A stretch of DNA of 64,000 nt from Enoplolaimus lenunculus (Eukaryota > Nematoda > Enoplea > Enoplida > Thoracostomopsidae), in the NCBI GenBank assembly GCA_030248215.1, contig JASANG010004085.1, positions 62,001 to 126,000 of the forward strand, in the 5' to 3' direction. How positions within the stretch are numbered: position 1 is the stretch's first letter; each line of letters opens with the position of its first letter. A program made the position numbers and the translations under genes. Below the pieces are notes generated by a model. That model ran no database searches. It was not told the DNA's origin and worked only from the letters and a program-made list of their open reading frames with translations. Below are positions 32,291 through 44,885 of this stretch, one piece after another.

Positions 32291-34158
32291 CGTAGATTTG
32301 TTGCAAATGTGGCTTAGACAAATGTGTATGTTTTTGTTTTGTCTTCCAATTCCGGCTAAAATTCTGAAATTTGGCTCCGATTCCAACTGGGTGCTATTCA
32401 AATGCCAGAATTCCGATTTTTCGGCGATATGGTTTTAATGAAATATTGGTAACATGCTAATAGAGAAGAGGTTGTATTTTTACGGGTTGATTGAAATTGG
32501 TTTTATTGATGCGCTACAACAGCTTTTCTTCTGCCCATGACAACGTTACAAGGTATAATTACGGCAAACTCAGAGAATTGTATGGCAACAAATGTAATTT
32601 ACTTACTATTAATAGTATTACTGAAATTCAAATTCCGATTTGAGTTCCGACAAAAAATTTGATTCCGGTTCCACTTCCGACAAAATCCAGTTCTCGTTTG
32701 AACCCTGCTGGATAGAGCCCATGAAAAGCCTAAACTTCAAAAAAGAGAACAAAGCAGAAGAATGGCCTAGACTGCTCAAATATGTAACAGATACTATAAG
32801 ACAACCTCTATGTATAAACTTTGTTAAATCCAGAAAAAAGGTTTATGGACATGGCAATCAACAAAAATGCTTCGGAGCATGTCAAAGAATATTACGGCGC
32901 TGTCATAGTAGCTGTTATGGAGCTTAACTAGGAGCGGGCGGTAATATGTGATGTCTCAACTAAAGCTAATTTTATTCAAGATGTTTTTACCAAAGAATCC
33001 TGCTGTAATTCCTGTAGGTATTTTTTGTTGTATTATTTTTGTTGTTTTTGAATAATCCAACATTTCCGTGCTGTGTAACGAAAATTTTAAACTAAACTTT
33101 TGACTAAAATTTATGCCACAATGAAACTACATATACTCTTAGCAGATTTTTGCCGAAGGCAAACCCACAAGTTTGTGGCCAGCGAGCGAACATGGTGATG
33201 CTGTTTTTACACATCTGACACTTTATAGTCTGTATTCTATGCTTGTCATGTTGTGCAGAATATTGAGATATAGCTACTAAAACAGCAACATGATTCCATT
33301 AGTATCATTTTGGCACCATATTTAGAATTATGTGTTTGCTTTGTTGAAGCTAGACAACCAGGACATGTTCTTCAATTTTTCAGTTTTTTCGTTTTTTCCG
33401 TAAAACGACAGAAAACCGTGTTTTTCCCGCCGCTTCGACTTTCCAGAAAAAAACCAACACTGCTTGTACTGCACTGTTGCACAAATTTTTCTTTGCGAAT
33501 ACGGCGACCAGTTTTTCAAGTGCATGTTATACTAAAACACAACTAATTCATATCTGCCCCGGTTTCTGGTATCCATAGCTCAAATTATCCCAATATAAAA
33601 AATAGCATATACATATCTGTGTATTTACATTTTACTCTATATCGTCAGGTGTTTCGTGCCATTAAGTGCTCGATACTATTTCCGATTTCGTTCATTCTAC
33701 ACAATCATAAGCCTTGCTAGTTTGAAGCTCGTCGCAGCAATTTTAAATATCAGATTACTACATTTTGCTTGTCCAATGTAAAAAACGCTTTTTGCGTTTT
33801 AAAAAATGCGTTTGTGTTGATGGTAAAATAGCATTTTAAGCAAATCAAAAAAGTATAACGTAATTTCGTTTCGCCACACTTTCAGTTCATTTCAAAGTTT
33901 CTCCTCTTTCAAAAGAAATGAGTTGAAACATGGTATTTGAAACGCAAACAGTGTTTTAAACGGCGTTTTTGTTTTTTACACGATTTGTAAGTATAGAATA
34001 TTCGTCGATTGATTATAAAGTGCTGATATCCTTTACTTTTGGATTTCCAATGATATTGCTAAGTACTGACAATGTTTAGTTTAAACACCAACTAGCTGAT
34101 ATTAACTTTAATATCCAGTTTTTGTTGTGTTTCGGAAGCAATTGCCTGCTCATCACAT

Positions 34159-35477
34159 TTGACTTCCCTTCACGCAATAACGATGACATCAATTCGAATC
34201 CTTGGCATCACCAATAACTACGAACCATATTGGAAAACGCAATCGGCACGAAACGATTGCAGACTTCGCAAACGGGAATGCGTAACGACTGGAAGACAGG
34301 GGTATAACCAAGGGTCAATTTCGGGACAAATTTGCAATCTATTGCTGCTAAAAACAGCAAATATTACACTTGTCGAGTTGCCATTTGAGCAAGCGAAGAA
34401 TTTTACTGTATACGTGAACAGTTCCGTTGAACACAACGTTCACTTCAGTGCAATCCCATACTGTGTGTTGCCGAAACGGTTTCAGAACAGCCAGGTCAAC
34501 TTTTTGTTTCCATTAGTTTCGTTTGAAAATCAAGTGATTATACAAACGCCGAAGCATCCAATTCATCCATTTGGTCCGTTCACTGTTCTTCAGCCAAGTG
34601 TATTCTGCGTAGGTGTATTTTTCAGCTTTCTTTACGGTGCATATTTTTGGTTCCGGCTCACAAAGTTGAAATAGTATCATAGTTTGGTTAGCGGTTCCAA
34701 TCACAATAGACCAGTAAACAATGTAAGCTTCTTGCGTTTTTGGTACATGATTCATTTTGAAACTCGAGCACTGTTATAGTACGTAAAAAATCACAGCTGC
34801 TTGTCAAAAGTATCTAAATGTACACTAGTCAGTTGTTCGATCGCATTTACATTTAGTGCTAAAACCGTGCAAATATTATATACGAAAGTATTTTTCATAC
34901 AGCTCAGCCGTCCCCTCTCCCAGTATTATTATTTGCACCACAAGTCACAGCTGTTACCGTTATTACGGAATACGACTTAATTCATTTCAACAAGGATTGG
35001 TTTGGATTTAAGGCAATATCTTCACAACAAACGAACGCGTATCTAAATGGAAAAACTGAAGTAATGACACGTGGTCGCATTGTTCAAAGGTTTCGCCTAT
35101 CACGTTTTCACAAAAACCAGTATCTTTTGCCTGGACTAGATTACACCGAAGCCTTATACATACAAAGTCATGCACCATTTTTTAATGTTAAATATTTTGA
35201 CGGCGCTGGCTACTGTAAGCACGGTTTACAAACGTTCTTCGGAATTGAACCAAAGTTTCAACGATTAGCTGAAATGATTACCAGAGCTTTAGTCGAAAAT
35301 GGTCTTTACAGCGAGTTTGTAGCTCGTGCATTGCCAGTCAAATATAATCTTCATGTGTTTCACTCAAAAATTACACTCGTGATGCGAGCATTAAAACGCA
35401 ATTTCCGCATCAGTTCAATATTTTTAGGTGTGGGATTAGATTGTTTGTGCTGCGAAAAATTGTTACCACTGATATAG
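34159..35477 (+). pseudogene. IR-like receptor pseudogene, paralogue of the gene at 10636-11967
   Basis: Homology to the intact gene runs from end to end. S1 is 34183 on (SIRILGITNNYEPYWKT for SLRVIGFVDNYSPYWEA; HNVHFSAIPYCVLPKRF for HNIHFSAITFCLIEQRF). TM1 precedes 34672. A TM3-like segment lies at about 34880-34915 (FFIQLSRP for FYIQLKQP), then LHHKSQLLP, and S2/TM4 at 35030-35477 (LPGLDYTEALYIQ for VPGLDRAEALYFQ; LQTFFGIEPKFQR for LQTFSGIDRRFLR). The frame has in-frame stops at 34672-34674 and 34777-34779 and a frameshift near 34965, so no full-length receptor can be made. The lesions are few, so its death may be fairly recent. An intron cannot replace the stop-bearing middle because that part is itself homologous coding sequence. 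Confidence 0.85.
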
Positions 35478-36131
35478 GCATTCGCACAAAGTCAGATTTG
35501 CTAATACTCAATTGTACGACACCAGCGCAGATTTGAAATACGGGCCCTGATTTTAAATGCAATCGTTGCCACATTAATTGTAAACACTGTGTATTTAATA
35601 CTTTGTTATATTAAGTGCACAGTTTGCTATTAATTGCTCATAGTTTTGAAAACCAGGGGCCCCAGTGTTTAATATAATACATTTCGGATTCCCTGTCATG
35701 GTCGAATCTAAAAGTTCTGCTGAGGGAGCCGTTCATTTAGGCTATTCTTGGAAAAGCGGCACCAAATGTGTATTTCTCTAGTTTTGAACTTTGGAAACAA
35801 CTTTTTTTAATTTTGACTTGCGGAATCAGGTATAATTTGAACGTTATATGCATGCGTATATATAGCGATGTGTGCTGGACAGTCGTACTCGACATGAACA
35901 CCGTTAATAAAATCCACACAAACGCACCGAGCGAGAAGCCAGACACAATTTTTGGATAAATTCCAACGCAGAATTTTTGCTTGCTTGCAGCACATCCGTT
36001 TGGAAGAAAACCTATACCTACGTCCCGCGCAGCCCGCCACAGCCGAGGAAGAACAATAAAGAAAATCTCGCAGGCGAAGCAAGCTAGAAGCCTGATGCAA
36101 TTTTACTATTATATTTAGACTGAAATCATTA
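35478..36131. other. Gene-free spacer
   Basis: GAGCGAGAAGCCAGACACAAT (about 35929) and GGCGAAGCAAGCTAGAAGCC (about 36073) belong to a dispersed GCGAGCGAAGC-type tail repeat also seen near 30305, 46400, 49630 and 53640. I see no gene. Confidence 0.4.
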
Positions 36132-36303
36132 CACTGCAAAAAATGGTGAGTTAAATTAACTCTCGGAAATAGGATTTTCTGACTACACAAACTAAGTCAA
36201 AATTCGACTCCGCCAGAATCAAATTCGATTCACTAAATCGCTCAGTGAGTCGAATTTGACTCTGGCAAAGTCAAATTTGACTCCGTTTGTGTAATCAGGA
36301 ACC
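36132..36303. mobile_element. Partial copy of the palindromic MITE at 6996-7210
   Basis: The left end CACTGCAAAAAATGGTGAGT and the central GTCAAAATTCGACTCCGCC and mirrored GTCGAATTTGACTCTGGC blocks match. The right terminus is missing beyond GTTTGTGTAATCAGGA. Confidence 0.75.
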
Positions 36304-36644
36304 TGTGACCATGTCATCCCTTACATTAGTGTCGCATACCTTGTGCATCGCACGCAGTATTTGTCATTTACATTTTAACGAATTTAAGTAATTTCAAAAA
36401 ATTTGTTGGAATAACTCTACGTTTAGAGCTGTCTTAAAATTTATTATCAGCACAAAAACGCTTATGGTACTTTCTGCTGGGAAGGGTTATGGACAAAAAC
36501 TAAATTTTTTCATGATGAAAATAGACAAACTGTAAGTTAACACTCACACGTCACCATAGCATCTTAAAGCATTTGTGAATTGTTTGATAAAAATCGTTTA
36601 CTATAGATTTTACATGTTACCAATGTATTTTTTATTTTATAGTA

Positions 36645-37068
36645 CTGTAGTGACCCGAATAAGAGGGTGGGCGGGGTCCATGTTTTGAGTCCCAATCAAT
36701 AGGAGTCCGTATCGGTAATAAGATTCCGTAAGCGGATAGAGTTGCTAAACCGTGATTAGACTCTATAAATATCAATCATCCTTAATTGTAGAGCATAAAT
36801 GGCTCCAGGACCAAATATAACGATGAGTTCGAAACTTTTAAGCGTACTTACGTTTTGAAAGTACATTCCTTCTACCAACAAAAATGCTGATGAAGGTCAG
36901 TCCTGCCCGAAAGAGAATAACATAAGAGATGGTGGGTGTTAGGTCTTCGAACAAAAGGCGGTGGAGTGCGGTTTAAAAATAAACAACAGTCCGTACCCGA
37001 ATAACAGGGTGGTATCTTCTGGAGAGGCCAAATAAATATCAGTCCCCCTCTTATTCTGGTCACTACAG
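36645..37068. mobile_element. Full-length CTGTAGTGACC MITE, reversed (424 bp), TA flanks
   Basis: The termini CTGTAGTGACCCGAATAAG and, reversed, CTGTAGTGACCAGAATAAG are flanked by TA at 36643-36644 and 37069-37070. Internal blocks match the 18342 copy in reverse order. Confidence 0.88.
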
Positions 37069-38744
37069 TATGCGTTTTAAATTACGGCAAAGGTTGGTAT
37101 AGAATTGCCAAGCAAGTTAACAATAACAAGCGGTCTTGTTATGCAGATTGCAGGGTATAACTTAGTATGTATGTATCAGTATATAATGGTGCAAACGGAA
37201 ATCTGCCTCTGGCTCTAGCAGATACTGTAGCTCCAGCGTAGATAGCATTGTAGTCACAGGCATGTAGCTACAGAGATGGCGAAGAGGGCACTGTGACTGC
37301 TGTGTAAACACCTTAGCCACCGTTGAAAATGTTTTCAACTGCATTGAATAATTCCTGTATTAGAAAAATTTTCGTTCCTTCCGCTGCAAATCTTATTGCA
37401 ATCCATACTAGGAACTCCTGGTGACGTGACAATGTAGCCTGATGCTTCGGCACCTATAGATTAAAATTTTTTCCAAAAGACACTTTTACAACAATCTTGA
37501 CTGTATCCTACCGGCCACTTTTGGCAAAGCACTGGATTTGGCGTGGCATATTTGCATTTATTATGTATTGAAACCTAAAAATGTTCTAAAATTTGTATTA
37601 TAACAAAAGAAGTTTTGGTCGGTATCAGATGGATGGGTTTGTGCAATAACAAGTGCGCCAATTCCGTGCCGATTACAATTGAAGTTGTCTTTCTTTACTG
37701 TATATATGAATACACAAACAAATATTTTTGTCTGATATTCGCAGCAAAACTAAGATATATAATGTCATAAATTAATCAAGCACAGTTTTCAACTCCTGAA
37801 ACTTTAGAAATAAAAAAAGAGAGTAAAATACGTCTGCTTGAAAATCATATCATTAGCTGACAAAAAATATTATTTACATATCTTGAAACCATATTGATCC
37901 AATTGACAAAATTTCCCGCTTTAGCTACATTATAATTAAGCAACCGGGGCGTAAACGGATAGTAAAAATAACAGAAACGGATAGTGATCAAAAATAACGG
38001 AACCGGAAACGGAAACGGATATTATAAAATTTTTAAAAACGTTTTATTTTACTGACAACACAATTGAGGGTGCACATTTACACCGGTTTGTCAAAAAATT
38101 TTAAAGAAAAAATGGCGGATCGATCGAAATTTTTAAGATTTTGGATGAATTTTGTAATTTTCATTTCATCTCGAACAATTGCAACATATCTTTAACAAAA
38201 AATTGGTAGATATATACGTGATTTATAACTAATTTTGAACGTAAAAAGAGCTAAATTTCCGTTATTTCTATAACGAAAACGGAAACCTAAACGAACACCG
38301 ATTTTTACCGGAAACGGAAACGAATATCAGGTTACACCCTGAAGGCAACCTTTTTGTAATACGTAAATACAGTATATATTACGTATTTTCTTGATCACTT
38401 GTCCATATAAGTACCAATCATTACCATATACTTCCAACCTGATAAACGTCATAGTCATGGCCAAATATATATTTCCAGTTATAAATAATATTGCTGAAAT
38501 GCAACTACTTCAACTAAAACAGCTTGCAACATCTGAACACAGAAACATTTGTCCACATGGCATGAATTCATATTAATATTTACAGCATACAGTGTGCACT
38601 GATTGAATTTTAATCACCTTCATTTGATTCGTCAGCTGGTTCAGGTTTCTCTGAAACAAACAATTTTACGCAATATTTTAGTTGAAAAATCGTAATCGGC
38701 ACAACATGGTACAAACTTAAAGCGATAACATAGTGACCCACTTA
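37069..38744. other. Gene-free stretch with a CGGAAACGG-rich patch
   Basis: Iterated CGGATAGTAAAAATAAC, CGGAAACGGAAACG and their relatives fill about 37945-38020 and 38255-38330 and read like the two ends of a decayed element. Similar words recur at about 57715-57775 and 58750-58785. A possible tiny exon at 38610-38650 is listed separately. Confidence 0.4.
38610..38650 (-). CDS. Possible tiny terminal exon
   Basis: On the minus strand a strong acceptor (ttgtttgtttcag, AG at 38652-38651) is followed by an open frame KPEPADESNEGD and a TAA stop at 38612-38610. The acidic end is protein-like, but 41 nt is too short to trust and no partner exon was found. Confidence 0.15.
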
Positions 38745-39161
38745 CTGTAGTGACCAGAATAGGGGGACTCGTGATTCTTTTGCCTCTCCAGAGGGTGCTT
38801 CCTATTATTCGGATACGGACAATTATTTATTTTTAATTCAACTCATTTCAGGTGGACCCAACTTCATTCCATTTTATATTCCTTGTTCTGGGAAGAATTG
38901 AGTCGCTGCGAAGCATTTTTGCTGATCGCCGTATCCGATAACCTTTCTTTGTGGATTTAATAAAGTTCATGCGAATTGTTAAGCGTCTGTTACTTATTGA
39001 GCAGCTAAGCGATTCTTCAGCTTTGGTTTCTTATACGGTTTCTAATCAGAACCTATAAACTCAATCCAATAATGGACTCTTGTTAGAGACACAGACTCCA
39101 ATTGGTTGGACACAATATAGTGGCTCATCTAATTACCCCTGTCTTATTCGGGTCACTACAG
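38745..39161. mobile_element. Full-length CTGTAGTGACC MITE (417 bp), TA flanks
   Basis: The termini CTGTAGTGACCAGAATAGG and, reversed, CTGTAGTGACCCGAATAAG are flanked by TA (38743-38744, 39162-39163). The outer thirds match the family. The middle (about 38850-39040) is unlike the other copies, so it is a recombinant or a separate subfamily. Confidence 0.85.
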
Positions 39162-41083
39162 TAATTGATGTGATACCCCTGTTCAGTCGCCGCTCTATAT
39201 ATTATTCACCTTTAACAGTCAACCTCAAATTCAGTATTAACAACAGTGTGTTGGTCTCACTAACATTTTCTGAAATATTTCAGCTAAAAAATTTTCTATG
39301 TGTCAACGTTGAGCGAATTTTTTTTTACTACCAGAACGTTCATAACAATACGTATTCGACACATAATTAAACGAAATACGTTTTGCACAGTATGGCGGCG
39401 CTTTTTGCACGAAAATTTCGTAAGGAATAGAAACAGCTCATGAATCGATGAAATCACGAAGAAATAGGTAATTTCCGTAAAACAACGAAGATGACAACAA
39501 ATTGGTTGAGTCATTAAATTTAAATGTTTTCAACAACACTTCATAGCAGTTCAAACGGAATATGTCTGAAAACCCTACATTTATCGTCCTAATGAAAGTA
39601 GGTGTGATTTGCCAGTCTTTACATTCGCTGCAATTTTGTAAGTTGTTAAAAATCAATACTCTTGCTATTGTCTGCTTAAAAGTACATAAATATGTTGACG
39701 AACATTTAATGTGCTTAATTTAAGAGAAAATTTGACATTTCAATCCAGTTAGTGGTTTTCATGCTACGAACAAAAATTGCTAACATGCTGCTTTCATTAC
39801 ATGCAAATCGGTAATTTTTAAGCTGTTTTTTGCGTAATTTGACCATTTTAAATGGGTAAATGCTGTTGAAAATGCATTCAGCTCGTGTAACAGACTGGCA
39901 CTGAAATAATATTTTTATCCAAAGTCGTGGTTTTGTTTTTTCACAAACTATCTTCTTACACGTGTGCTAATTTCTGCTTCTGGGGGTCGATTTTACAAGC
40001 CAGAAAGCAGTGTTCAAAAAAGATATGATAAGTCAAGCGGCTCCTGTTACTTTTAGGGGCGTCCAGGTTTTTGGCGGGTCTGTAAATGAGTATGATTAGA
40101 TACTAGATTACATTTTTGCTTATGCTTAGGCTTAGGAATACGCTAAACCTACTGTTACGCAACTAAAAGTAACATTGCCCGGTTAAGCTATGTTTTATTT
40201 TATATGTATGTTATTAGGATTTCTAGTCGGCATGAACAGTTTTTGCAAATTTGAGGCACATCCAGTCAGTCATTGCTTGTTTTGCCGCCCCCAAGATAAT
40301 TTTTCTGGATTCCGTATGGAATGTTTAAAAACCGAAACCGGCAGGCATTTAACCGCAGAATTCGGCAGCAAAAGGGACCTGACCTTGCTAAATAAATCTT
40401 CGTACCTCCGCTTTTTATATATACCTCGCTATATGAAAATTATCAAAACCTTGCTCTCTCTCAAAACGTTTTGTCCTGTCTAACACATTCGGTTGAATAC
40501 AATCATGTTTCTGGGATAATTTCAGAGATTAAACAATGTCAACTTGTAATTTTACCGAACAATAATAAAATAATTCGCTAACATTGCCAACTACTGCATG
40601 CAAAATAAAGTAAACACCCGGAAAATTATATTTTTGGCTGTATTTTTAAATGGCACAGGTTTCAATTTTTCAAACCAAATATTACACGGTAGGGTACAAT
40701 CAATAGACTAGAGCGGTCTGTGAAATTAGCAAATTGCATTCCACATTTTAGCAGGTTTATAAAAAAGGTAGTAATGCAATGTGTGTCATTATAAATGTAC
40801 AGCAAAGATTGTGAGTCCGACAAAATGCAATTTTCAACGTACATATGTTTAAAAACTGTGAACGTGGCTTTTATTGTTAAAATTGGTTATATATACTTTA
40901 ACTTAAATGGGACATTTTGTTTGTTATTCAAAAGGAGATATATTAAAAACGGCTCTTGTACACTTCCCCCACATTTAAAGTTAAGACTTAGCCTTTTTTT
41001 AAGCTTAGATAAGCCTTGTCCTCAACTATAGCCGAAACCTGCGGGTCGGAAGAGCACAAGAGTTAACAAACTACAACTCACTA
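39162..41083. other. Region downstream of the innexin
   Basis: Apart from a small MITE at 40043-40182 and a few TTAGGC-like words near 40980-41030 I see nothing. The frames at 39080-39370 and 40190-40483 carry no domain features. Confidence 0.4.
40043..40182. mobile_element. 140-bp MITE-like element with TGTTACTTTTAG ends
   Basis: The left CCTGTTACTTTTAGGGGCG and the reversed right CAATGTTACTTTTAGTTGCG are inverted. Inside is CTTATGCTTAGGCTTAGG, a TTAGGC-type hexamer run. A single end of the same kind (GTGTTACTTTCAGCGGCGTC) lies at about 44264. Confidence 0.45.
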
Positions 41084-43732
41084 TCATGTGTCTAACTTTG
41101 TATATGACGGTACTGCACTCGACCGTGGAGTAGGTGGTGATAAACTAAACGACGTTGTTGCAATATCACTAGCTGTTAACCTACGCGGTCCTATAAATGA
41201 CACCGCATGCGGATGCAAACCTGCACTTGCGACATTTGCCAGTTGAGAAGGTTCTTTGCTCAGAACACCTGGCAGTTTTGATACGAGCAACTTTGACGGT
41301 TTATAAAGCACCGATAGAGGATTGATTGTTACTGATTTCGGGGCGCCAGGGCTTGACGATGCTGTTAGCGGATCAGTACTTGCTGCTTCAGATCCAGAAA
41401 TGGGAGATTTCGACGAGATGCCACCGATCGTCGCACCTCGAGGTAAATCTTCATAACGAGGCGTTGGAATATCGACTCGTATTGGCTGTGTAGCAGTCGC
41501 TGAATGTCTAACAGCGCCTGGTTTATGTTTAGCCCCAGCGGCTATTTGCTTATACAGCGGCCCGTTGGTGTTTGTTTCTTTGTCAGATTTTATTTTTGAT
41601 GAGATTGATGGAATCGACGTTTGAGAGCCTGACTTGTCTGTCGGACCCCCGCCGCTACCATGATGAGGTGCCATAGGTCCTAAAAGACCACCGGCAGCGT
41701 ACTTTTGCTTTGCGATCCCGCCGCGAATACCGCGAAACCGCAGCCACAGGGCAAATATTATTTCGTTACACATTACAGTTCCAGCGTGCGATGCAAGCAT
41801 ACGCAACACAAATACACCATCAGGCCGAAGGAATTTGAGCACAAAACGACGAATCATTTTGTCAGACTCGGGTGGCAGCTCAGTAAGCTCTAAGTGTCGA
41901 TACACAAAACTAATCCGCATCCCTGGTACCGTAATCAGTAGAGCCCAATACAAAAAACTAAATAAATTAATAATGAACAACAGTAAAAACCAAAGCCAAA
42001 GGAATACAAATATTTTCTCAGTAAACATATTGATAACAAGTACACACTGAACAGTATGGCGATGTATATTGCCAAGCACACGAATTTCAAAATCGCACAG
42101 TGTAACGCGAGGGAATTTGCCAGAATTTTGCCATTCACGCCCGTTCAACATATCCCACAGGACGTGTGCGCCAAAAAACGGATATTCGTCGGTTTCAAGG
42201 AATCGATTCAGTAGGAAAAATTGACCAAATACATTGCCGACGTACAACAGTTTAACCAGAATGTACAGTAGGCAAACAAAGGCGCCGTAAAATTTGCCGA
42301 TTTTCACACAAGCCCATAAATAAATGGTTTTGTTTCGTGAACCAAATTCACGTTGATGCATGAGTGAATCGTCGATATGACGAGACAGAATGTCTATACT
42401 GCGGCTGCGGTTGTCTGGTTCGATGTTATGCTCGTCACAAGCCATCTGGAGCATTCCGTGAACGTTGATACCTGAAATAGCACAACCAGCAAGATAACAC
42501 AACGGACCCGTAGCCAGTTTGCAGACAGAGGGGTTTAGCCCCCTTAGAAAAATTTTGTCCTCGATTACAAATGTTTCGAACTCGCTTGTAAGTCATCGGA
42601 AACCCTTGAATGCTCTTTCTAAAAACCTTTTGTTCTTCTTTTAAGATGCGCTGACTTCGGGCCTGAGATGCAGGGTTTCGATATTATTAATTTGTGGCAT
42701 TGATTGATCAACAAACAATTGATGGTGGTAAAATAGGCAAAAATATCAGTCGTAAAGAGACAGGGCTGACTATTAACACATCTAAAATGGTGAGGAGGTG
42801 TCGCTGACTCTACATATTAAACCAACCAAAAGTTTGCAACATTTAATGTGAAAATATTCGGCTTTTCTTTTGACTCCTGAGAGACCTACAGAAATAGGAT
42901 TTTTCACAAGAATAGATCAAAATCTAACTTTTAGAGTTAAATTACCAATTTAGTTCGTGATGCCGTATGTGTTGCGGTTCGTTGTGCTCTGGTGTATTTA
43001 CTGTGAAGTTGGGGATCAAGCCCATGTTATATAGGTTAACTGCGCAAGCTAGGTACAAAGATTTAAGCCGCCATCGACACCGCTTGAACGAATTTATCAA
43101 TGATAATAATGAATGCATCAGTAAATCGATACAAATGCACGTTACAATGCGAGTTTGCATGTTTTACAGGATGTCCGAGTGTGATAAATGCAAAATACCC
43201 AGTGACAAAACGCCAGCGTTTTCAGAAATTTTAACATCTGTCACTCGTTGCAGCTATTCAAATAATTCAAATATAAGACCGTTGGAAGATAAAAGGCCCA
43301 GCATCAAAATTTACAAGATCTTCTCGTCTGTTCATATCATGAATACTATTTACCTGATTGCGTATTTAGCAATCGCCAAATAAGGCACGGCAAATAAAAC
43401 AACAACGCTTGTATTGACAGTATAAACGGCACCCATTGATAATATCCAATCTGTTTACGCTCTCGATCTTCGTATTTCATCGGAATTAAATCTTGAAATG
43501 GTACCCAATACGTATTTTGTATCCAACAGTAATTTTCTGTATACTGTTCCATGGCTTTTGTGAACTGAGCTGGTACCCAACACTCAATCGGATGACCAAC
43601 GTATTGTTTTGCTGACACCAATATGGCAAATACGATAATAATCGTTGGTGAGTAATAGTAATTTATTCGGTCTATGAAATCATCATCGATACGAGGTTCA
43701 AGGTTTTTCAGCGCAGCGGTCAAAAAATGCAT
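41084..43732 (-). CDS. Innexin gap-junction protein, two exons, long C-terminal tail
   Basis: Exon 1 is 43732-43354 (donor GT at 43353-43352, phase 1). Exon 2 is 42471-41084 (acceptor AG at 42473-42472). The product is 588 aa. It has the four-helix innexin plan: TM1 about 29-46, first extracellular loop with C51 and C69 ([25 protein letters not shown]), the signature YYQWVPF at 98-104 leading TM2, cytoplasmic loop, TM3 about 187-213, second extracellular loop with C252 and C269, and TM4 about 279-306. The splice rebuilds NTQSGINVHG. After about residue 370 the tail is Ser/Pro/Gly/Ala-rich and probably disordered and phosphorylated, about 210 residues. I chose the ATG at 43732 because [20 protein letters not shown] is the normal innexin N-terminus; the frame stays open upstream only through GC-rich sequence. 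It forms gap junctions or single-membrane channels. Confidence 0.96.
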
Positions 43733-44517
43733 ATTGAACGCTCCGAAGCCTCCGCCAATTAGGCGACCCCTGAACCGTTTATGCCGACCCCGAGAGTGAA
43801 GCGTCCGAGTGGTACCACCAAGGCGTGCGCGACTGGACGAAGACCAAGTGGTGAACGGTCCACGGACAGCAAGTGGATAGTGTGGCGTCCAGCCAACGGA
43901 TCGGCCGTAGTAGGCTGAAAATAACAAGGGTACGATTTCACTTAAACTAAATCTTTTATAACCAAACGTAACGTGCTAGACGATTTTAGAGTCTAAAATC
44001 TAGCAGGTTATTCAACATACACTGTAACGCCTCATTAACATGGGCAAGTTTCTGCAACTAGAACTAGCTGCCGTAGTTTGCAAGTGCAAGCTGTTGTAGC
44101 AAGAACTCGTAGTTGCAAGTTTTATTAATGGAGTTTTTGAACAAAACTTGCAGCTGCAAATTCTTGCTTCGAAAATTTGCACATGAGAACGAGGCTCACA
44201 AGTGGCTTGGTTATGGTTTGTTCGGTATTGTCGTGCAATAGAAAATTCTAAGACCATGGCCCGTGTTACTTTCAGCGGCGTCCGGTTTTAACGGGAACAG
44301 CAAAATAGTGCCGAAGACCAACATTGGAACTCCTGTTTGTGCATTTATAAACCAAGGCTACTTTTGTCGTTGTTTATTGTTTTTATTAGTGGTTCAGTTA
44401 GCAGCGTTGTTTAATGCGTGGAAGTTGGAGGCAGCGGAAACCTCTCATCTTGCGTTGGGCCTTTTAATTGCAGAGGATGTGCGAGGACAATAGCCAATGA
44501 TTAAAAACAATACAAAG

Positions 44518-44885
44518 TAGCTGTCCCATTTTCCCGTTTGCCCTGCGAAAATATTGAGCTGCCAGTTTATCCGCATGCCCGAAACAGGTTTGTCTCATAT
44601 TCGCGTTTTTCCAACAAATATACTGCTGTCTCATTTTGCTGTTTTCCTGTTTTCCAGGCGAAATGTATAGCTGTCCAATTTTTCGTTTTCCTAAATGCCC
44701 GAAACACGGCGGTCCTATTTTTTCGTTTCCCTCAAAACTGCGTAGCCGTGTAGTTTTCCAAGGTTTTACTCAGATATTTAGTTGTATCATTTTCCCGTTT
44801 TCAAAGCAAAAATTAGAAGCTGTCCCATTTTCTTGTTTGCAGAAAACAGTGCTCTGCGCAGTTTACTGTTTTCAATCAACCAATA
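44518..44885. repeat. Degenerate tandem repeat, about 60-bp units
   Basis: Six or so units follow the pattern TAGCTGTCCCATTTTCCCGTTT, then a GCCCGAAA or CAAAGCAAAA block. Divergence is high. The open frames here (44538-44753, 44636-44908) arise from the repeat and are not genes. Confidence 0.6.

Larger units (their letters stand above)
30711..34158. other. Gap between the coiled-coil gene and the IR-like pseudogene
   Basis: It contains the IR-like relic at 31595-31760 and a simple-repeat patch at 32044-32290. A GAGCGAAACGAGCAAGAG tail-like motif lies in the last intron just to the left (about 30305). Other frames (for example 33310-33546) show no family features. Confidence 0.4.

Noticed and set aside
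34159-34674. A separate short receptor gene of 171 aa
   Set aside because: Homology to the intact receptor continues in the same frame past the stop, so it is the first part of a pseudogene.
34674-35064. An intron in the 34-kb receptor copy
   Set aside because: The gap is itself homologous to coding sequence of the intact copy, including the TM3-like segment, and lacks convincing splice sites.
43733-43927. N-terminal extension of the innexin from an ATG at 43927
   Set aside because: The extra 65 residues are GC-rich, Arg/Ser-biased and unlike any innexin N-terminus, which in this family lines the pore and starts close to TM1.
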